Assembly (NCBI RefSeq): GCF_031458075.1
Contig: NZ_JAVDXT010000002.1
Span: 930,001 to 994,000 of the forward strand
DNA from: Rhodoferax_B ferrireducens_A
GTDB taxonomy: Bacteria; Pseudomonadota; Gammaproteobacteria; Burkholderiales; Burkholderiaceae_C
Direction of reading: 5' to 3'
DNA length: 64,000 bases
A program made the translations under genes and the position numbers. Position 1 is the first letter of the stretch. Each line of letters starts with the position of its first letter. The notes beneath the pieces were generated by a model. That model did no database searches. It saw nothing but the letters and a program-made list of their open reading frames with translations, and was not told the origin of the DNA. Shown here in pieces: positions 38,780 to 48,742 of the stretch.

Positions 38780-40156
38780 CTACCAGCGCCCGGCGATATT
38801 CTTCAATAGCTGGTTGGTAGCCGCCAAACGGCGGTTCTGCAGGTCCAGCAGGCTGCGTTCGCTGGACAGCGCCGTGGCTTGCGCGATCACTACGTTTAGG
38901 TAGCTCACCGTACCGCTCTGGTACTGGTTTTTCACAATCTCCAGCGAGCGGTTGGCGGCCGCCAAGGCCTCGGTTTGCAGCGCGGCTTCTTGCTGCAGGC
39001 TGCCGGCGATCACCAGATTGTCTTCCACCTCTTGCAATGCGGTCAGTACGGTCTGGCGGTAGCTGGCCGTGGCGGCGTCGGTGCTGGCGCGGGCCGAGTC
39101 CACGGCCGACTGGCGCTGTCCGCCGTCGAAGGCGGTGAGCGCCAGCGCCGGGCCGATAGACCACAGCAGATTCGGGGCGCTGATCAGATTCGCCAAGGAG
39201 CTGCCCTTGTAGCCGGCGCTGGCCGATAGCGTGAGCGCCGGGAAGAACGCGGCCTTGGCCACGCCGATCTGCGCATAAGCAGCGGCCACGCGGCGCTCGG
39301 CGGCGGCGATATCCGGGCGGCGCTGCAGCAGGCTGGCGGGCAACTGGTCGGGCACAAGGGGGGCAGCCGGCAGCGCCGCGGTGCGGGCCAGGCTGAACTC
39401 GGACGGGGCCAGGCCCAGCAGCACCGCCAGCGCGTGCTCCAGCTGGGCGCGGGAGCTGTCGGCATCCACCTGCTGGGCAGCGGTGGTTTTCAGCTGTGTC
39501 TGCGCCTGCGCCACATCGCCGGCCGATGCCACGCCCCCCTGGTAGCGGTTCTGCGTCAGTTCCAGGGAGCGCTGGTAGGCCTGCACGCTGCGCTCCAGCA
39601 GGGCCGACTGGGCCTCGGCCGCACGCAGCGAGAAATAGGTTTGTGCCAGCGTGGCCTGCAGCGACAGGCGGGCCGCGGCCAGATCGTCCTGGCTGGCCTG
39701 CACACGGGCCTGGTCGCCGGTCACTGCGCCCGACAGCCGGCCCCACAGATCCAGCTCCCAGCTGGCGCTGCCGGTCAGGGCAACGCTGTTGGCAGCCCCT
39801 GCGCTGGGCGAGGCGCTGCGGCTGGCGCTTAGGCCGGCGCCCAGTGTGGGCGACAAGGCGGCACGGCTGCTGCCCAGTGCGGCCTGGGCGATGCGGATCT
39901 GCGCCGCGCTGCCCAGCAGGTTCTGGTTGTTGCCGACCCGGGTTTGCAGATCGTTCAGCACCGGGTCGTTGAACAACAGCCACCAGTCGTCCGGCACGGC
40001 CGCGGCCTGCGGATCGGCGCTTTGCCAGACGCCGGTTTCCTTGAAGGCATTGGTGGCGGGCGCGCTGGGCACCTGGTAGGGCGGCGTGGTGCTGCAGGCT
40101 GCCAGCAACAAGGCGCAGCCGCATGCAAGAGGAAATTTAGGCAGCATCGCTGGCAC
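38780..40156 (-). CDS. Outer-membrane factor of RND efflux system (NodT/OprM family lipoprotein)
   Basis: 458 residues. A lipoprotein signal ends at LLAACS, so Cys is lipidated. Two TolC-like repeats follow, with the family segments WWLLFNDPVLNDLQTRV and, later, LPASLLQRRPDIAAAERRVAAAYAQIG. It forms the outer-membrane exit duct for the RND pump encoded upstream and overlaps the preceding permease gene by 20 bases. Confidence 0.93.
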   Translation of the reverse strand: MPAMLPKFPLACGCALLLAACSTTPPYQVPSAPATNAFKETGVWQSADPQAAAVPDDWWLLFNDPVLNDLQTRVGNNQNLLGSAAQIRIAQAALGSSRAALSPTLGAGLSASRSASPSAGAANSVALTGSASWELDLWGRLSGAVTGDQARVQASQDDLAAARLSLQATLAQTYFSLRAAEAQSALLERSVQAYQRSLELTQNRYQGGVASAGDVAQAQTQLKTTAAQQVDADSSRAQLEHALAVLLGLAPSEFSLARTAALPAAPLVPDQLPASLLQRRPDIAAAERRVAAAYAQIGVAKAAFFPALTLSASAGYKGSSLANLISAPNLLWSIGPALALTAFDGGQRQSAVDSARASTDAATASYRQTVLTALQEVEDNLVIAGSLQQEAALQTEALAAANRSLEIVKNQYQSGTVSYLNVVIAQATALSSERSLLDLQNRRLAATNQLLKNIAGRW

Positions 40157-43100
40157 TCCGCAAGTCGTGAGAAATAAGCCCGGGTTTGCGCCGTAAGCGC
40201 TGGCCCCAAACGCGCAGCCGGTCCATGGCCACGTACACCACCGGCGTGGTGTAGAGGGTCAGCAACTGGCTCAGCACCAGGCCGCCGACCACCGCAATGC
40301 CCAGCGGCTGGCGCAGCTCGGCCCCGTCGCCATGGCCGATGGCCAGCGGTATGGCGCCCAGCATGGCGGCCGCGGTGGTCATCAGAATCGGCCGCAGGCG
40401 CAGATGGCCGGCGCGGTAGATGGCCTGGGCGGCCGATACATGGGCGGCGTTGCGCTGCCGGGTAATCGCAAAGTCGATCATCATGATGGCGTTCTTCTTG
40501 ACGATGCCGATCAGCAGAATCACCCCGATCAGGGCGATGATGGAAAACTCGGTGTTGAACGCCATCAGGGCCAGCAGTGCGCCGACCCCGGCCGAGGGCA
40601 GGGTGGACAGGATGGTGATAGGGTGGATCAGGCTCTCGTACAGGATGCCCAGCACCAGATAGATGGTGACGATGGCCGCCAGTATCAGCAGCGGCTGGCT
40701 GCTCAGCGAGCTCTTGAAGGCCTGCGCCGTGCCCTGGAAACTGCCGCGCACCGACACCGGCACGCCCAGCCCGGCCACCGCGTCGTTTACCGCATCGGTG
40801 GCTTGCGACAAGGTTACGCCCAGCGGCAGGTTGAAGCTGACGGTGGTGGCCGGCGTGCCGCTCTGGTGGTTCACCGACAGCGGGGTATTCGTCAGCTCGA
40901 CCTTGGCAAACGCCGCCAACGGCACCTGGGCCCCACTTTTCGACGTGAACAGCAGGCTGCGCAGCGACTCGGCGTTTTGCAGGAATTCCGGTGCCAGCTC
41001 CATCACCACCCGGTACTGGTTCAGCGGGTTGTAGATCACGCCGACCTGGCGCTGGCCGAAGGCGTTGTTCAAGGTGGTGTCTACCGTGCTGACGCTCAGG
41101 CCCAGGCGGGCCATGGCCTCGCGGTCCATCACCACCGAGGTCTGCAGGCCGTTGTCCTGCTGGTCGCTGTTCACGTCGGTCAGCTCCGGCAACTGCGACA
41201 GCGCGCGGCGCACGCGCGGCTCCCAGGCGCGCAGATCCGCCAGGTCGTCGGCCTGCAAGGTGTACTGGTACTGGGCATTCGACTGGCGCCCACCGATGTT
41301 GATGTCCTGCGCCGGCACCATGAACAGATTGGCGCCGGGCTCGTGCGCCAATTGGGCGCGTAGCCGGGCCACCACCTGGTCGGCCGACACATCGCGCTGG
41401 GCCAGCGGCTTCAGCGCCATGAACATGCTGGCCGTGTTGCGCTGGCCGCCGCCGGTGAAGCCGGTCACGCTCTCGACCGCCGGGTCGGCGCGCACGACGT
41501 CGATGAAGCGCACCAGCCGCTGCTGCATGAACTGGAAGGAGGTGCTCTGGTCGGCGCGGATATTGCCATTGATGCGGCCGGTATCCTGCTGCGGAAAGAA
41601 GCCCTTGGGGATCACGGTGTACAGATACACGTTGAGCACCACCACGCACAGCAGGGCCAGCAGGGCGATCGGCTGGTGCCGCAGCGTCCAGGCCAGCGAA
41701 CGCCGGTAGCCGCGCAAAACCCGCTTCTGCAGACGCCCGCCCCAGCGGGCCAACCGGCTGGGCGTGGCCTTGGGCGGCGCATGGCGCAGCAGCGCGGCGC
41801 ACATCATCGGCGTGGTGGTCAGCGACACCACCATGGACACCAGAATCGAGGCCGACAGGATCACCGCAAACTCGCGGAACAGCCGGCCCACAATGCCGCC
41901 CATCAGCAGGATGGGGATGAACACTGCAATCAGCGACAGGCTGATCGACACCACGGTAAAGCCGATCTCGCGCGTGCCGGCCAGTGCCGCCTGCAGCGCG
42001 GTCTTGCCCCGCTCCATGTGGCGGGTCACGTTCTCCAACACCACGATGGCGTCGTCGACCACAAAGCCGGTGGCCACCGTCAGCGCCATCAGCGACAGAT
42101 TGTCCAGGGTGTAGCCGGCCAGGTACATCACGCCAAAGGTGCCGGCCAGCGACACCGGCACGGCCACGCTGGGGATCAGCGCAGCGCGCGCATTGCGCAG
42201 GAATAAAAACACCACCAGCACCACCAGGCCGATGGAGATGGCCAGCGCGCGTTCCACTTCGCGCAGCGAGGCGCGGATGGTCGGCGTGCGGTCCATCACC
42301 ACCTTCAGGTCGATGGCCGGGGGGATGGCGGCACGCAGATGCGGCAGCAGGGCCCGCACCTTGTCGACAGCGTCGATGATGTTGGCGCCGGGCTGCTTGA
42401 ACAGGATCAGCAGGATCGCCGGCTTGCCGTCGGCGGCGCCGTAGTTGCGTACGTCGACCACGCTGTCGAGCACCTGGCCCACGTCCTGCATGCGCACTGC
42501 GCTACCGTTTGTGTAGCGGATGATCTGCGGCGCAAACTCGGCGGCGGTGCGCGCCTGGTCGTTGGCGCCGATCTGCCAGTTGCGCGTGCCGTCTTCCACC
42601 GCGCCCTTGGGCCGGTTCGCATTGGTGTTGGTGATGGCCTGGCGCACCGTGTCCAGCGCAATCCCGTTGGCCGACAGCTTGTTCGGGTCCAGCTCCACGC
42701 GCACCGCCGGCAGCGCGCCGCCGCCGATGTTGACCTGGCCGATCCCGTCCACCTGGGCCAGCCGCTGGGCCAGCACGGTGGAAGCCGCGTCGTACATCTG
42801 GCCGCGGGTCAGCGTGTCCGAGGTCAGCGACAGCAGCATGATGGGCGAATCCGCCGGGTTCACCTTGCGGTAGCTGGGGTTGCTGGGCATGCCGGTGGGC
42901 AGCAGGGTGCGGGCGGCGTTGATGGCGGCCTGCACATCGCGCGCCGCGCCGTCGATGTCGCGGTCCAGGTCGAACTGCAGCGTAACGCGGCTGCTGCCCA
43001 GCGAGGAGTTGGAGGTCATCTGGGTCACGCCGGCAATCGCGCCCAGCGCCCGCTCCAAAGGCGTGGCCACCGTGGCCGCCATGGTGTCCGGGCTGGCGCC

Positions 43101-43256
43101 GGGCAGGGACGCGGATACCGAGATGGTCGGGAAATCCACCTGCGGCAGCGGTGCCACCGGCAGCAGGAAGAAGCCGATGACACCGGCAATCGCCACACCC
43201 AGCGTCAGCAGCGTGGTGGCGATAGGGCGGTGGATGAACGGGGCCGAGAAGTTCAT
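40137..43256 (-). CDS. RND multidrug efflux permease, MdtC-like
   Basis: 1039 residues, HAE1-type inner-membrane RND transporter. It starts INFSAPFIHRP-like (NFSAPFIHRPIATTLLT), has the two large periplasmic loops, the proton-relay acids in GFVVDDAIVVLEN (membrane helix 4) and the lysine in KKNAIMMIDFA (helix 10). With a second, different permease upstream it forms the MdtB/MdtC-type heteromeric pump. A 106-base gap with a dispersed repeat separates the two permease genes. Confidence 0.93.
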   Translation of the reverse strand: MNFSAPFIHRPIATTLLTLGVAIAGVIGFFLLPVAPLPQVDFPTISVSASLPGASPDTMAATVATPLERALGAIAGVTQMTSNSSLGSSRVTLQFDLDRDIDGAARDVQAAINAARTLLPTGMPSNPSYRKVNPADSPIMLLSLTSDTLTRGQMYDAASTVLAQRLAQVDGIGQVNIGGGALPAVRVELDPNKLSANGIALDTVRQAITNTNANRPKGAVEDGTRNWQIGANDQARTAAEFAPQIIRYTNGSAVRMQDVGQVLDSVVDVRNYGAADGKPAILLILFKQPGANIIDAVDKVRALLPHLRAAIPPAIDLKVVMDRTPTIRASLREVERALAISIGLVVLVVFLFLRNARAALIPSVAVPVSLAGTFGVMYLAGYTLDNLSLMALTVATGFVVDDAIVVLENVTRHMERGKTALQAALAGTREIGFTVVSISLSLIAVFIPILLMGGIVGRLFREFAVILSASILVSMVVSLTTTPMMCAALLRHAPPKATPSRLARWGGRLQKRVLRGYRRSLAWTLRHQPIALLALLCVVVLNVYLYTVIPKGFFPQQDTGRINGNIRADQSTSFQFMQQRLVRFIDVVRADPAVESVTGFTGGGQRNTASMFMALKPLAQRDVSADQVVARLRAQLAHEPGANLFMVPAQDINIGGRQSNAQYQYTLQADDLADLRAWEPRVRRALSQLPELTDVNSDQQDNGLQTSVVMDREAMARLGLSVSTVDTTLNNAFGQRQVGVIYNPLNQYRVVMELAPEFLQNAESLRSLLFTSKSGAQVPLAAFAKVELTNTPLSVNHQSGTPATTVSFNLPLGVTLSQATDAVNDAVAGLGVPVSVRGSFQGTAQAFKSSLSSQPLLILAAIVTIYLVLGILYESLIHPITILSTLPSAGVGALLALMAFNTEFSIIALIGVILLIGIVKKNAIMMIDFAITRQRNAAHVSAAQAIYRAGHLRLRPILMTTAAAMLGAIPLAIGHGDGAELRQPLGIAVVGGLVLSQLLTLYTTPVVYVAMDRLRVWGQRLRRKPGLISHDLRSASDAA

Positions 43257-43279
43257 CGCCGCCCCACCGATGATTTAAA

Positions 43280-43340
43280 GAAAACAAGCCGCTGGCGCAG
43301 AGAATACCTGCGCAGGTAGCTATTTATTCCATAGCAAATG
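43280..43340 (-). repeat. TAGCT/GCGC dispersed repeat, copy 9 (between the permease genes)
   Basis: On the minus strand: ATTTGCTATGGAATAAATAG, CTACCTGCGCAGG, spacer, CTGCGCCAGCGGCTTG, TTTT. One of the best copies; GCGCAGG/CTGCGC can form a hairpin between two operon genes. Confidence 0.85.
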
Positions 43341-43362
43341 GTGGATTGGACGGGTGGCTGCA

Positions 43363-46300
43363 TCACGCCATCCTGGCCTCGCGGCGGGTGCGCCAGCGCT
43401 GTGCAATGCCGGCAAAGCCCAGGTAGATCACCGGCGTGGTGAATAGCGTCAGCAGCTGGCTGACGATCAGGCCGCCGACCATGGTCACGCCCAGAGGATG
43501 GCGCAGCTCGCTGCCAACGCCAGTGCCCAGCATCAGCGGTAGCGCGCCCAGCAGCGCGGCCAGCGTCGTCATCAAGATCGGCCGAAAGCGCAGCAGGCAG
43601 GCCTGGTGGATGGCGGCGCGCGGGCTCAGGCCTTGCTCGCGCTCGGCGTCCAGCGCGAAGTCGATCATCATGATGGCGTTCTTCTTGACGATGCCGATCA
43701 GCAGCACGATGCCGATGATGGCGATGATGTCCAGGTCCAGCCCGAACACCAGCAGCGCCAGCAACGCACCGAGGGCCGCAGAGGGCAGGGTGGACAGAAT
43801 CGTCACCGGGTGGATGAAGCTCTCGTACAGCACGCCGAGCACGATGTACATGGTGACGATGGCCGCCAGTATCAGCAGCAAGGTGTTGTTCAGCGAGGCC
43901 TGGAAGGCCAGCGCCGCGCCCTGGAAGCTGGTTTCTATGCTGGCCGGCAGCTGCAGCGCGGCCTCTTCGGCCTGGATGGCGCTGACCGCATCGCCCAGTG
44001 AATGGCCGGGGGCGGTGTTGAAGGAAATCGTCGCCGACGGGAACTGCCCTGCGTGGTTCACCGCCAGCGCGGCCGATCTTTCCTGCACCTTGGCCACCGA
44101 CGACAACGGTACCTGCACGCCGTTGGCGCCGGGCACGTAGAGCCTGGACAGCGCCTGCGGCCCGAGCCGGTCGTGCGGCGCCACCTCCAGCACCACGCGG
44201 TACTGGTTGGACTGGGTGTAGATGGTGGAAATCAGCCGTTGGCCAAAAGCGTTGTACAGCGCGGAGTCGATGTTTGCCACCGTCACGCCCAGCTGGCCGG
44301 CGGCAATGCGGTCGATCTCCACATAGGCCTGCAGGCCCTTGTCCTGCACGTCGCTGCCCACGTCGGCCAGCTGCGGCAGGCTGCGCAGGCGCGCCAGCAG
44401 CTCGGCGGCCGCGCTGTTGAGCTCGTCGAAGTTCGGTGACGACAGCAGGAACTGGTACTGGGTCTTGGAGATGCGGTCTTCAATCGTCAAGTCCTGCACC
44501 GGCTGCATGTACACCGTGATGCCGGCCACCTTGCGGCTTGCGTCACTCAGGCGGCGCAGGATGGCGCTGGCCGATGCATCGCGCGCCGCCTTGGGCTTGA
44601 GGTTGATCAAAATCCGGCCTTGGTTCAGCGTGGTGTTGACGCCGTCCACACCGATGAAGGACGACACGCTTTGCACCGCGCTGTCTTGCAGAATCACCTC
44701 GGCCAGCGCCTGCTGCCGGTCTGCCATGGCGGCGAACGAGCTGCTCTGCGCGGTCTCGGTCATGGCCTGGATCACACCCGTGTCCTGCAGCGGGAAAAAG
44801 CCTTTGGGCACCACAAAGTACAGCCAAGCGGTGAGCAGCACGGTCAGCACAAACACGAACAGCGTGCCGGCTTGGCGCGCCAGCACCCAGTCCAGCGCCA
44901 GGCCGTAGCGGCGGATCAGCTGGTCGAAGAAGCGGCCGGTGGCCTGGTAGATACGGCCATGGCTTTCCTCGGGCGTGTGCTTGAGCAGGCGCGCGCACAG
45001 CATGGGCGTGAAGCTCAGCGACACCACAGCCGAGATCAAAATCGACACCGCCAGGGTGATGGCAAATTCATGGAACAGCCGGCCCACCACGTCGCCCATG
45101 AACAACAGCGGAATCAGCACCGCAATCAGCGAAATCGTCAGTGAAATGATGGTGAAGCCGATCTGCTTGGCGCCCTTGAGCGCGGCGTCAAACGGCTTTT
45201 CGCCTTGTTCGACAAAGCGGGCGATGTTCTCGATCATCACGATGGCATCGTCCACCACAAAGCCGGTGGAAATCGTCAGCGCCATCAGGGTCAGGTTGTT
45301 GATCGAAAAGCCGGCCAGGTGCATCACGCCAAAGGTGCCGACCAGCGACAAAGGTACGGCCAGGCTGGGGATCAGCGTGGCCGAGCCGCTGCGCAAGAAC
45401 ACAAAAATCACGGCTACCACCAGGCCAATCGCCAGCAGCAGCTCCAGCTGCGTGTCTTCCACCGAGGCGCGGATGGTCACCGTGCGGTCGGTCAGGATTT
45501 GCACATCGAGCGAGGCGGGCAGGGTGGCTTGCAGCTTGGGCAGCAAGGCCTTGATGCGGTCGGTGGTGTCGATCACGTTGGCGCCGGGCTGGCGCTGGAT
45601 GTTCAGGATGATGCCGGGCGTAGCGTTGGCCCAGGCAGCGAGGCGGATGTTTTCTGCATCGTCCACCACATTCGCCACATCCTTCATGCGGATCGGCGCG
45701 CCGTTCTTGTAGGCCAGGATCAGATTGGTGTACTCGGCCGCCGAGCGCAGCTGGTCGTTGGCGTCGATGGTCGAAGCCCGCAGCGGGCCGTCGAAGCTGC
45801 CCTTGGCCTGGTTGGTGTTGGCGGCGGCAATGGCGGTGCGCACATCGTCCAGTGCCAGGCCCACGCCGGCCAGCTTGCTCGGGTCGGCCTGGATGCGCAC
45901 GGCGGGCCGGCCGCCGCCGGCCAGTGCCACCAGGCCCACGCCCTCGACCTGCGACAGCTTGGGTGCCAAGCGGTTTTCCACCAGGTCGTGCACGCGGATG
46001 ACGGGCAGGGATGGCGAGGTGATCGCCAGGGTCAGTATCGGTGCGTCGGCCGGGTTCACCTTGCTGTAGGTGGGCGGCATCGGCAGGTCGCTGGGCAGCA
46101 GATTGCTGCCGGCGTTGATGGCCGCCTGCACCTGCTGCTCGGCCACATCCAGCGACATCTCCAGCGAGAAGCGCAGCGTGATCACCGAAGCCCCGCCCGA
46201 GCTGGTGGACGACATCTGCGCCAGCCCCGGCATCTGGCCAAACTGGCGCTCCATCGGCGCGGTAACCGAGGATGTCATCACGTCCGGGCTGGCGCCCGGG

Positions 46301-46452
46301 TAGAGCGTGGTGACCTGGATGGTCGGATAGTCGACCTCGGGCAGGGCCGACACCGGCAGCAGCCGGTAGGCCAGCAGGCCGGCGATCAGGATCGCCACCA
46401 TCAGCAGCGAAGTCGCGACCGGGCGGAGGATGAATAGGCGAGACAGGTTCAT
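43363..46452 (-). CDS. RND multidrug efflux permease, MdtB-like
   Basis: 1029 residues. It starts NLSRLFILRPVATSLLM, typical of MdtB; it has the helix 4 acids in GFVVDDAIVMIEN and KKNAIMMIDFA in helix 10, and full-length periplasmic loops. It is 18 bases downstream of the adaptor gene. Two distinct permeases in one operon is the hallmark of MdtABC systems, which export bile-salt-like, novobiocin-like and other compounds; the substrate here is not known. Confidence 0.93.
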   Translation of the reverse strand: MNLSRLFILRPVATSLLMVAILIAGLLAYRLLPVSALPEVDYPTIQVTTLYPGASPDVMTSSVTAPMERQFGQMPGLAQMSSTSSGGASVITLRFSLEMSLDVAEQQVQAAINAGSNLLPSDLPMPPTYSKVNPADAPILTLAITSPSLPVIRVHDLVENRLAPKLSQVEGVGLVALAGGGRPAVRIQADPSKLAGVGLALDDVRTAIAAANTNQAKGSFDGPLRASTIDANDQLRSAAEYTNLILAYKNGAPIRMKDVANVVDDAENIRLAAWANATPGIILNIQRQPGANVIDTTDRIKALLPKLQATLPASLDVQILTDRTVTIRASVEDTQLELLLAIGLVVAVIFVFLRSGSATLIPSLAVPLSLVGTFGVMHLAGFSINNLTLMALTISTGFVVDDAIVMIENIARFVEQGEKPFDAALKGAKQIGFTIISLTISLIAVLIPLLFMGDVVGRLFHEFAITLAVSILISAVVSLSFTPMLCARLLKHTPEESHGRIYQATGRFFDQLIRRYGLALDWVLARQAGTLFVFVLTVLLTAWLYFVVPKGFFPLQDTGVIQAMTETAQSSSFAAMADRQQALAEVILQDSAVQSVSSFIGVDGVNTTLNQGRILINLKPKAARDASASAILRRLSDASRKVAGITVYMQPVQDLTIEDRISKTQYQFLLSSPNFDELNSAAAELLARLRSLPQLADVGSDVQDKGLQAYVEIDRIAAGQLGVTVANIDSALYNAFGQRLISTIYTQSNQYRVVLEVAPHDRLGPQALSRLYVPGANGVQVPLSSVAKVQERSAALAVNHAGQFPSATISFNTAPGHSLGDAVSAIQAEEAALQLPASIETSFQGAALAFQASLNNTLLLILAAIVTMYIVLGVLYESFIHPVTILSTLPSAALGALLALLVFGLDLDIIAIIGIVLLIGIVKKNAIMMIDFALDAEREQGLSPRAAIHQACLLRFRPILMTTLAALLGALPLMLGTGVGSELRHPLGVTMVGGLIVSQLLTLFTTPVIYLGFAGIAQRWRTRREARMA

Positions 46453-46470
46453 GGCGCGGCGAAGCGGGTC

Positions 46471-48018
46471 TTATCCACCGGCGGCCTCTTTCTGGCGGCG
46501 GCGTTCGCGCATTTTTTCGATGAAGGCTTTGCGCTCGTCGGGGCCCATTTTTTTAAACTTTTCCTGTTCCTCGGGTGGCAGGCGGTCCAGCCAGCGCGGG
46601 CGCTCGTCGCTGGCGGCTGGCGCCGCATCGGGCGCCGCTTCCGGACTTTTCGCCGCGGCAGTCGGTGCTTCTGTTTTTGTAGCTGCTGGCGCAGATGCTG
46701 CCTGCGCAGGAGCCGCATTCGGCTCGGATTTATCGCGTCGGCGGCGACCACCGGTATCGCTGGCCGCATTCGCCGGCTGCGGTGTGATCACCTCGACCTT
46801 GGCACCTTCGCGCAGGCGGTCGGCGCCGTCGGTAACGACTTTTTCACCGGCGCTGATATCGCCTTGCACGCTGACCCCGTCGCCGTCGGTGGCGCCCAGG
46901 CGGATGCGCCGCACGCTGACGCTGCCGTCTTCTTTTACCGCGTAGACGAAGGTGCCCTGGGCGCCGCGCTGCACGGCGGCGCTGGGTACCACCAGCGCGT
47001 TCGGCTGCGTGCCCAGCTGCAGCACCACGTTGACAAACTGGTTCGGGAACAGTGCGCCATCGGCGTTGGCAAACTGGGCCTTGAGCTTGAGGGTGCCGGT
47101 GGTGGTGTCGATGGCGTTGTCGGTGCTGGCTACCTTGCCGACGGCGAGCTTATTCTTCAGCGCCCGGTCCCAGGCCTCGACCTGCAGCGGGGTCTTGGCG
47201 GCCAGCTGTTGGGTGATCTGTGCCACGTTCGCCTCGGGCACGGCAAACACTACGGTCAGCGGCTGGGTCTGGGTGATGCTGACCAGGCCGTTGGCATCGC
47301 TGGTCTGCACCATATTGCCCACGTCGACCTGGCGGAAGCCGAGCCGGCCGCCGATGGGCGCGCGCACCTGGGTGTACGACAGCTGCAGCTTGGCGCTGTC
47401 GACCTGGGCCTGGTCGGTCAGCACCGTGCCCTGCAGCTGCTTGACCAGCGCATCCTGCGTGTCCACTTGTTGCTTGGCAATCGAGTCCTTGGCCAGCAAA
47501 TCCTGGTAGCGCCCCAGGTCGATCTGGGCATTGCGCAGCTGGGCCTGGTCGCGCGCCAGCTGGCCCTGGGCTTGCGCGAGTGCGATCTGAAAGCTGCGCG
47601 GGTCGATCTCGGCCAGCACCTGGCCGGCCTGGACCTGCTGGCCCTCCTGGAAGCGCACGGCTTGCAGCACACCGGAAACCTGCGCCCGCACCGTGGCGGT
47701 GTTCAATGCGCTGATGTTGCCGATGGCCGATACCAGCAGCCGCACATCGTGCTGCTGCACCACCGCCACCGACACCGGCTGCACCTGGCTGGCGCCGCCA
47801 AAGCGCCGGCCACCACCCGATCCGCCCGATCCCCCTGCAGCGCTGGCGGCCCGCGCCGGCGGGCTGGCCGCGTCTGCCGTGGACGCCGGCTGGTGCTGGC
47901 CCCACCACCAGCCCGCGCCGCCCGCGGCCGCGACCAGCAGCACCAGGCCCAGAAATCCCGGCGCGGACAGGCCGGCGTGGCGCGCAGCGCCGGTGCGCAA
48001 AAACAAGTGCTTGGTCAT
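46471..48018 (-). CDS. RND efflux periplasmic adaptor, MdtA-like, with long charged C-terminal tail
   Basis: 515 residues from the ATG at 48018 (the open frame continues upstream without family likeness). One membrane anchor (LGLVLLVAAAGGAGWWWG) is followed by the lipoyl/hairpin/beta-barrel adaptor core (VSGVLQAVRFQEGQQVQAGQ, VRAPIGGRLGFRQVDVGNMV). Unlike typical MdtA it ends in ~110 extra residues: RRRRDKSE, an Ala/Pro/Thr-rich stretch and an Arg/Glu/Lys helix (QEKFKKMGPDERKAFIEKM). Part of the Ala-rich stretch is encoded by a dispersed repeat copy (46660-46725). First gene of the efflux operon. Confidence 0.9.
   Translation of the reverse strand: MTKHLFLRTGAARHAGLSAPGFLGLVLLVAAAGGAGWWWGQHQPASTADAASPPARAASAAGGSGGSGGGRRFGGASQVQPVSVAVVQQHDVRLLVSAIGNISALNTATVRAQVSGVLQAVRFQEGQQVQAGQVLAEIDPRSFQIALAQAQGQLARDQAQLRNAQIDLGRYQDLLAKDSIAKQQVDTQDALVKQLQGTVLTDQAQVDSAKLQLSYTQVRAPIGGRLGFRQVDVGNMVQTSDANGLVSITQTQPLTVVFAVPEANVAQITQQLAAKTPLQVEAWDRALKNKLAVGKVASTDNAIDTTTGTLKLKAQFANADGALFPNQFVNVVLQLGTQPNALVVPSAAVQRGAQGTFVYAVKEDGSVSVRRIRLGATDGDGVSVQGDISAGEKVVTDGADRLREGAKVEVITPQPANAASDTGGRRRRDKSEPNAAPAQAASAPAATKTEAPTAAAKSPEAAPDAAPAASDERPRWLDRLPPEEQEKFKKMGPDERKAFIEKMRERRRQKEAAGG
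46660..46725 (+). repeat. TAGCT/GCGC dispersed repeat, copy 10 (inside adaptor gene)
   Basis: Reads TTTTTGTAGCTGCTGGCGC, spacer GATGCTG, CCTGCGCAGGAGCC. In frame on the minus strand it codes for an Ala/Pro-rich segment of the C-terminal tail. Confidence 0.65.
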
Positions 48019-48157
48019 GGAGTGGGCTGGCCCGCGGAGTGGCCAAGTAAAGATCTCGGTACATCGTAAAGCCTGCCGTTGCAGGGCTTGTCGTGGTTCA
48101 AAAAGCTTTACTACGGATTTACCCCTGCGCAATCTGCTCCATAGTCGGATTAGGGCG

Positions 48158-48222
48158 ATTTGCTATGGATTGCATAGCCTCTTGCGCAGGTGGAATCTGC
48201 GCTGCAGGGCTGATGGGCTGGT
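48158..48222 (+). repeat. TAGCT/GCGC dispersed repeat, copy 11
   Basis: Reads ATTTGCTATGGATTGCATAG, CCTCTTGCGCAGG, spacer, TCTGCGCTGCAGGGC. It lies in the promoter region between the divergent efflux and VOC genes. Confidence 0.8.
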
Positions 48223-48274
48223 AAAACTACAGCTGTGGGATACTGCGCGCCGCCCCAGGACCAGAAAGCCCGCC

Positions 48275-48718
48275 ATGCCCGAAGCCATTGGAATCGACCA
48301 CATCTACATCAGCGTGTCCGACCTGGCGCGGGCCGAGCCGTTTTACGACCAGGTGCTGGTGGCGGCGCTGGGCTTTCGCAAGAACAAGTTTCCGCTGGCG
48401 GGCGATCCGCACATCCAGTACTTCAACCGGCATTTCGGCTTTGTGCTGCGCCCGGCGCGCAGTGCGGCGCCGCATGATTCCTATGCGCCCGGGCTGCACC
48501 ACTTCTGCCTGCGCGTTGCATCCATCGCCGATGTGCAGGCCGTGGCCGAGCAGTTGCGCAGCGCCGGCATTGCGGCCACCGAGGCCCGGCTGTATCCCGA
48601 ATACGCGCCCGACTACTGGGCGACTTTTTTCTCCGACCCGGATGGCATCCGCCTGGAAGTGACCAACTACCGGCAGGAGCGCCGCGCGCGCCACGACCAC
48701 TGGCCGTCCGGGGCCTGA
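48275..48718 (+). CDS. VOC (glyoxalase-fold) protein
   Basis: 147 residues; paired VOC modules with metal-type residues in GIDHIYISVSDLARAEPFYD and HHFCLRVASIADVQAV, ending DPDGIRLEVTNY. Distinct from the VOC protein at 17670. The substrate is unknown. The ATG at 48275 lies 257 bases from the divergent adaptor start, the gap holding a dispersed repeat. Confidence 0.85.
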   Translation: MPEAIGIDHIYISVSDLARAEPFYDQVLVAALGFRKNKFPLAGDPHIQYFNRHFGFVLRPARSAAPHDSYAPGLHHFCLRVASIADVQAVAEQLRSAGIAATEARLYPEYAPDYWATFFSDPDGIRLEVTNYRQERRARHDHWPSGA

Positions 48719-48742
48719 TCCGCTGGCCCGCTCGGCGCTTGG

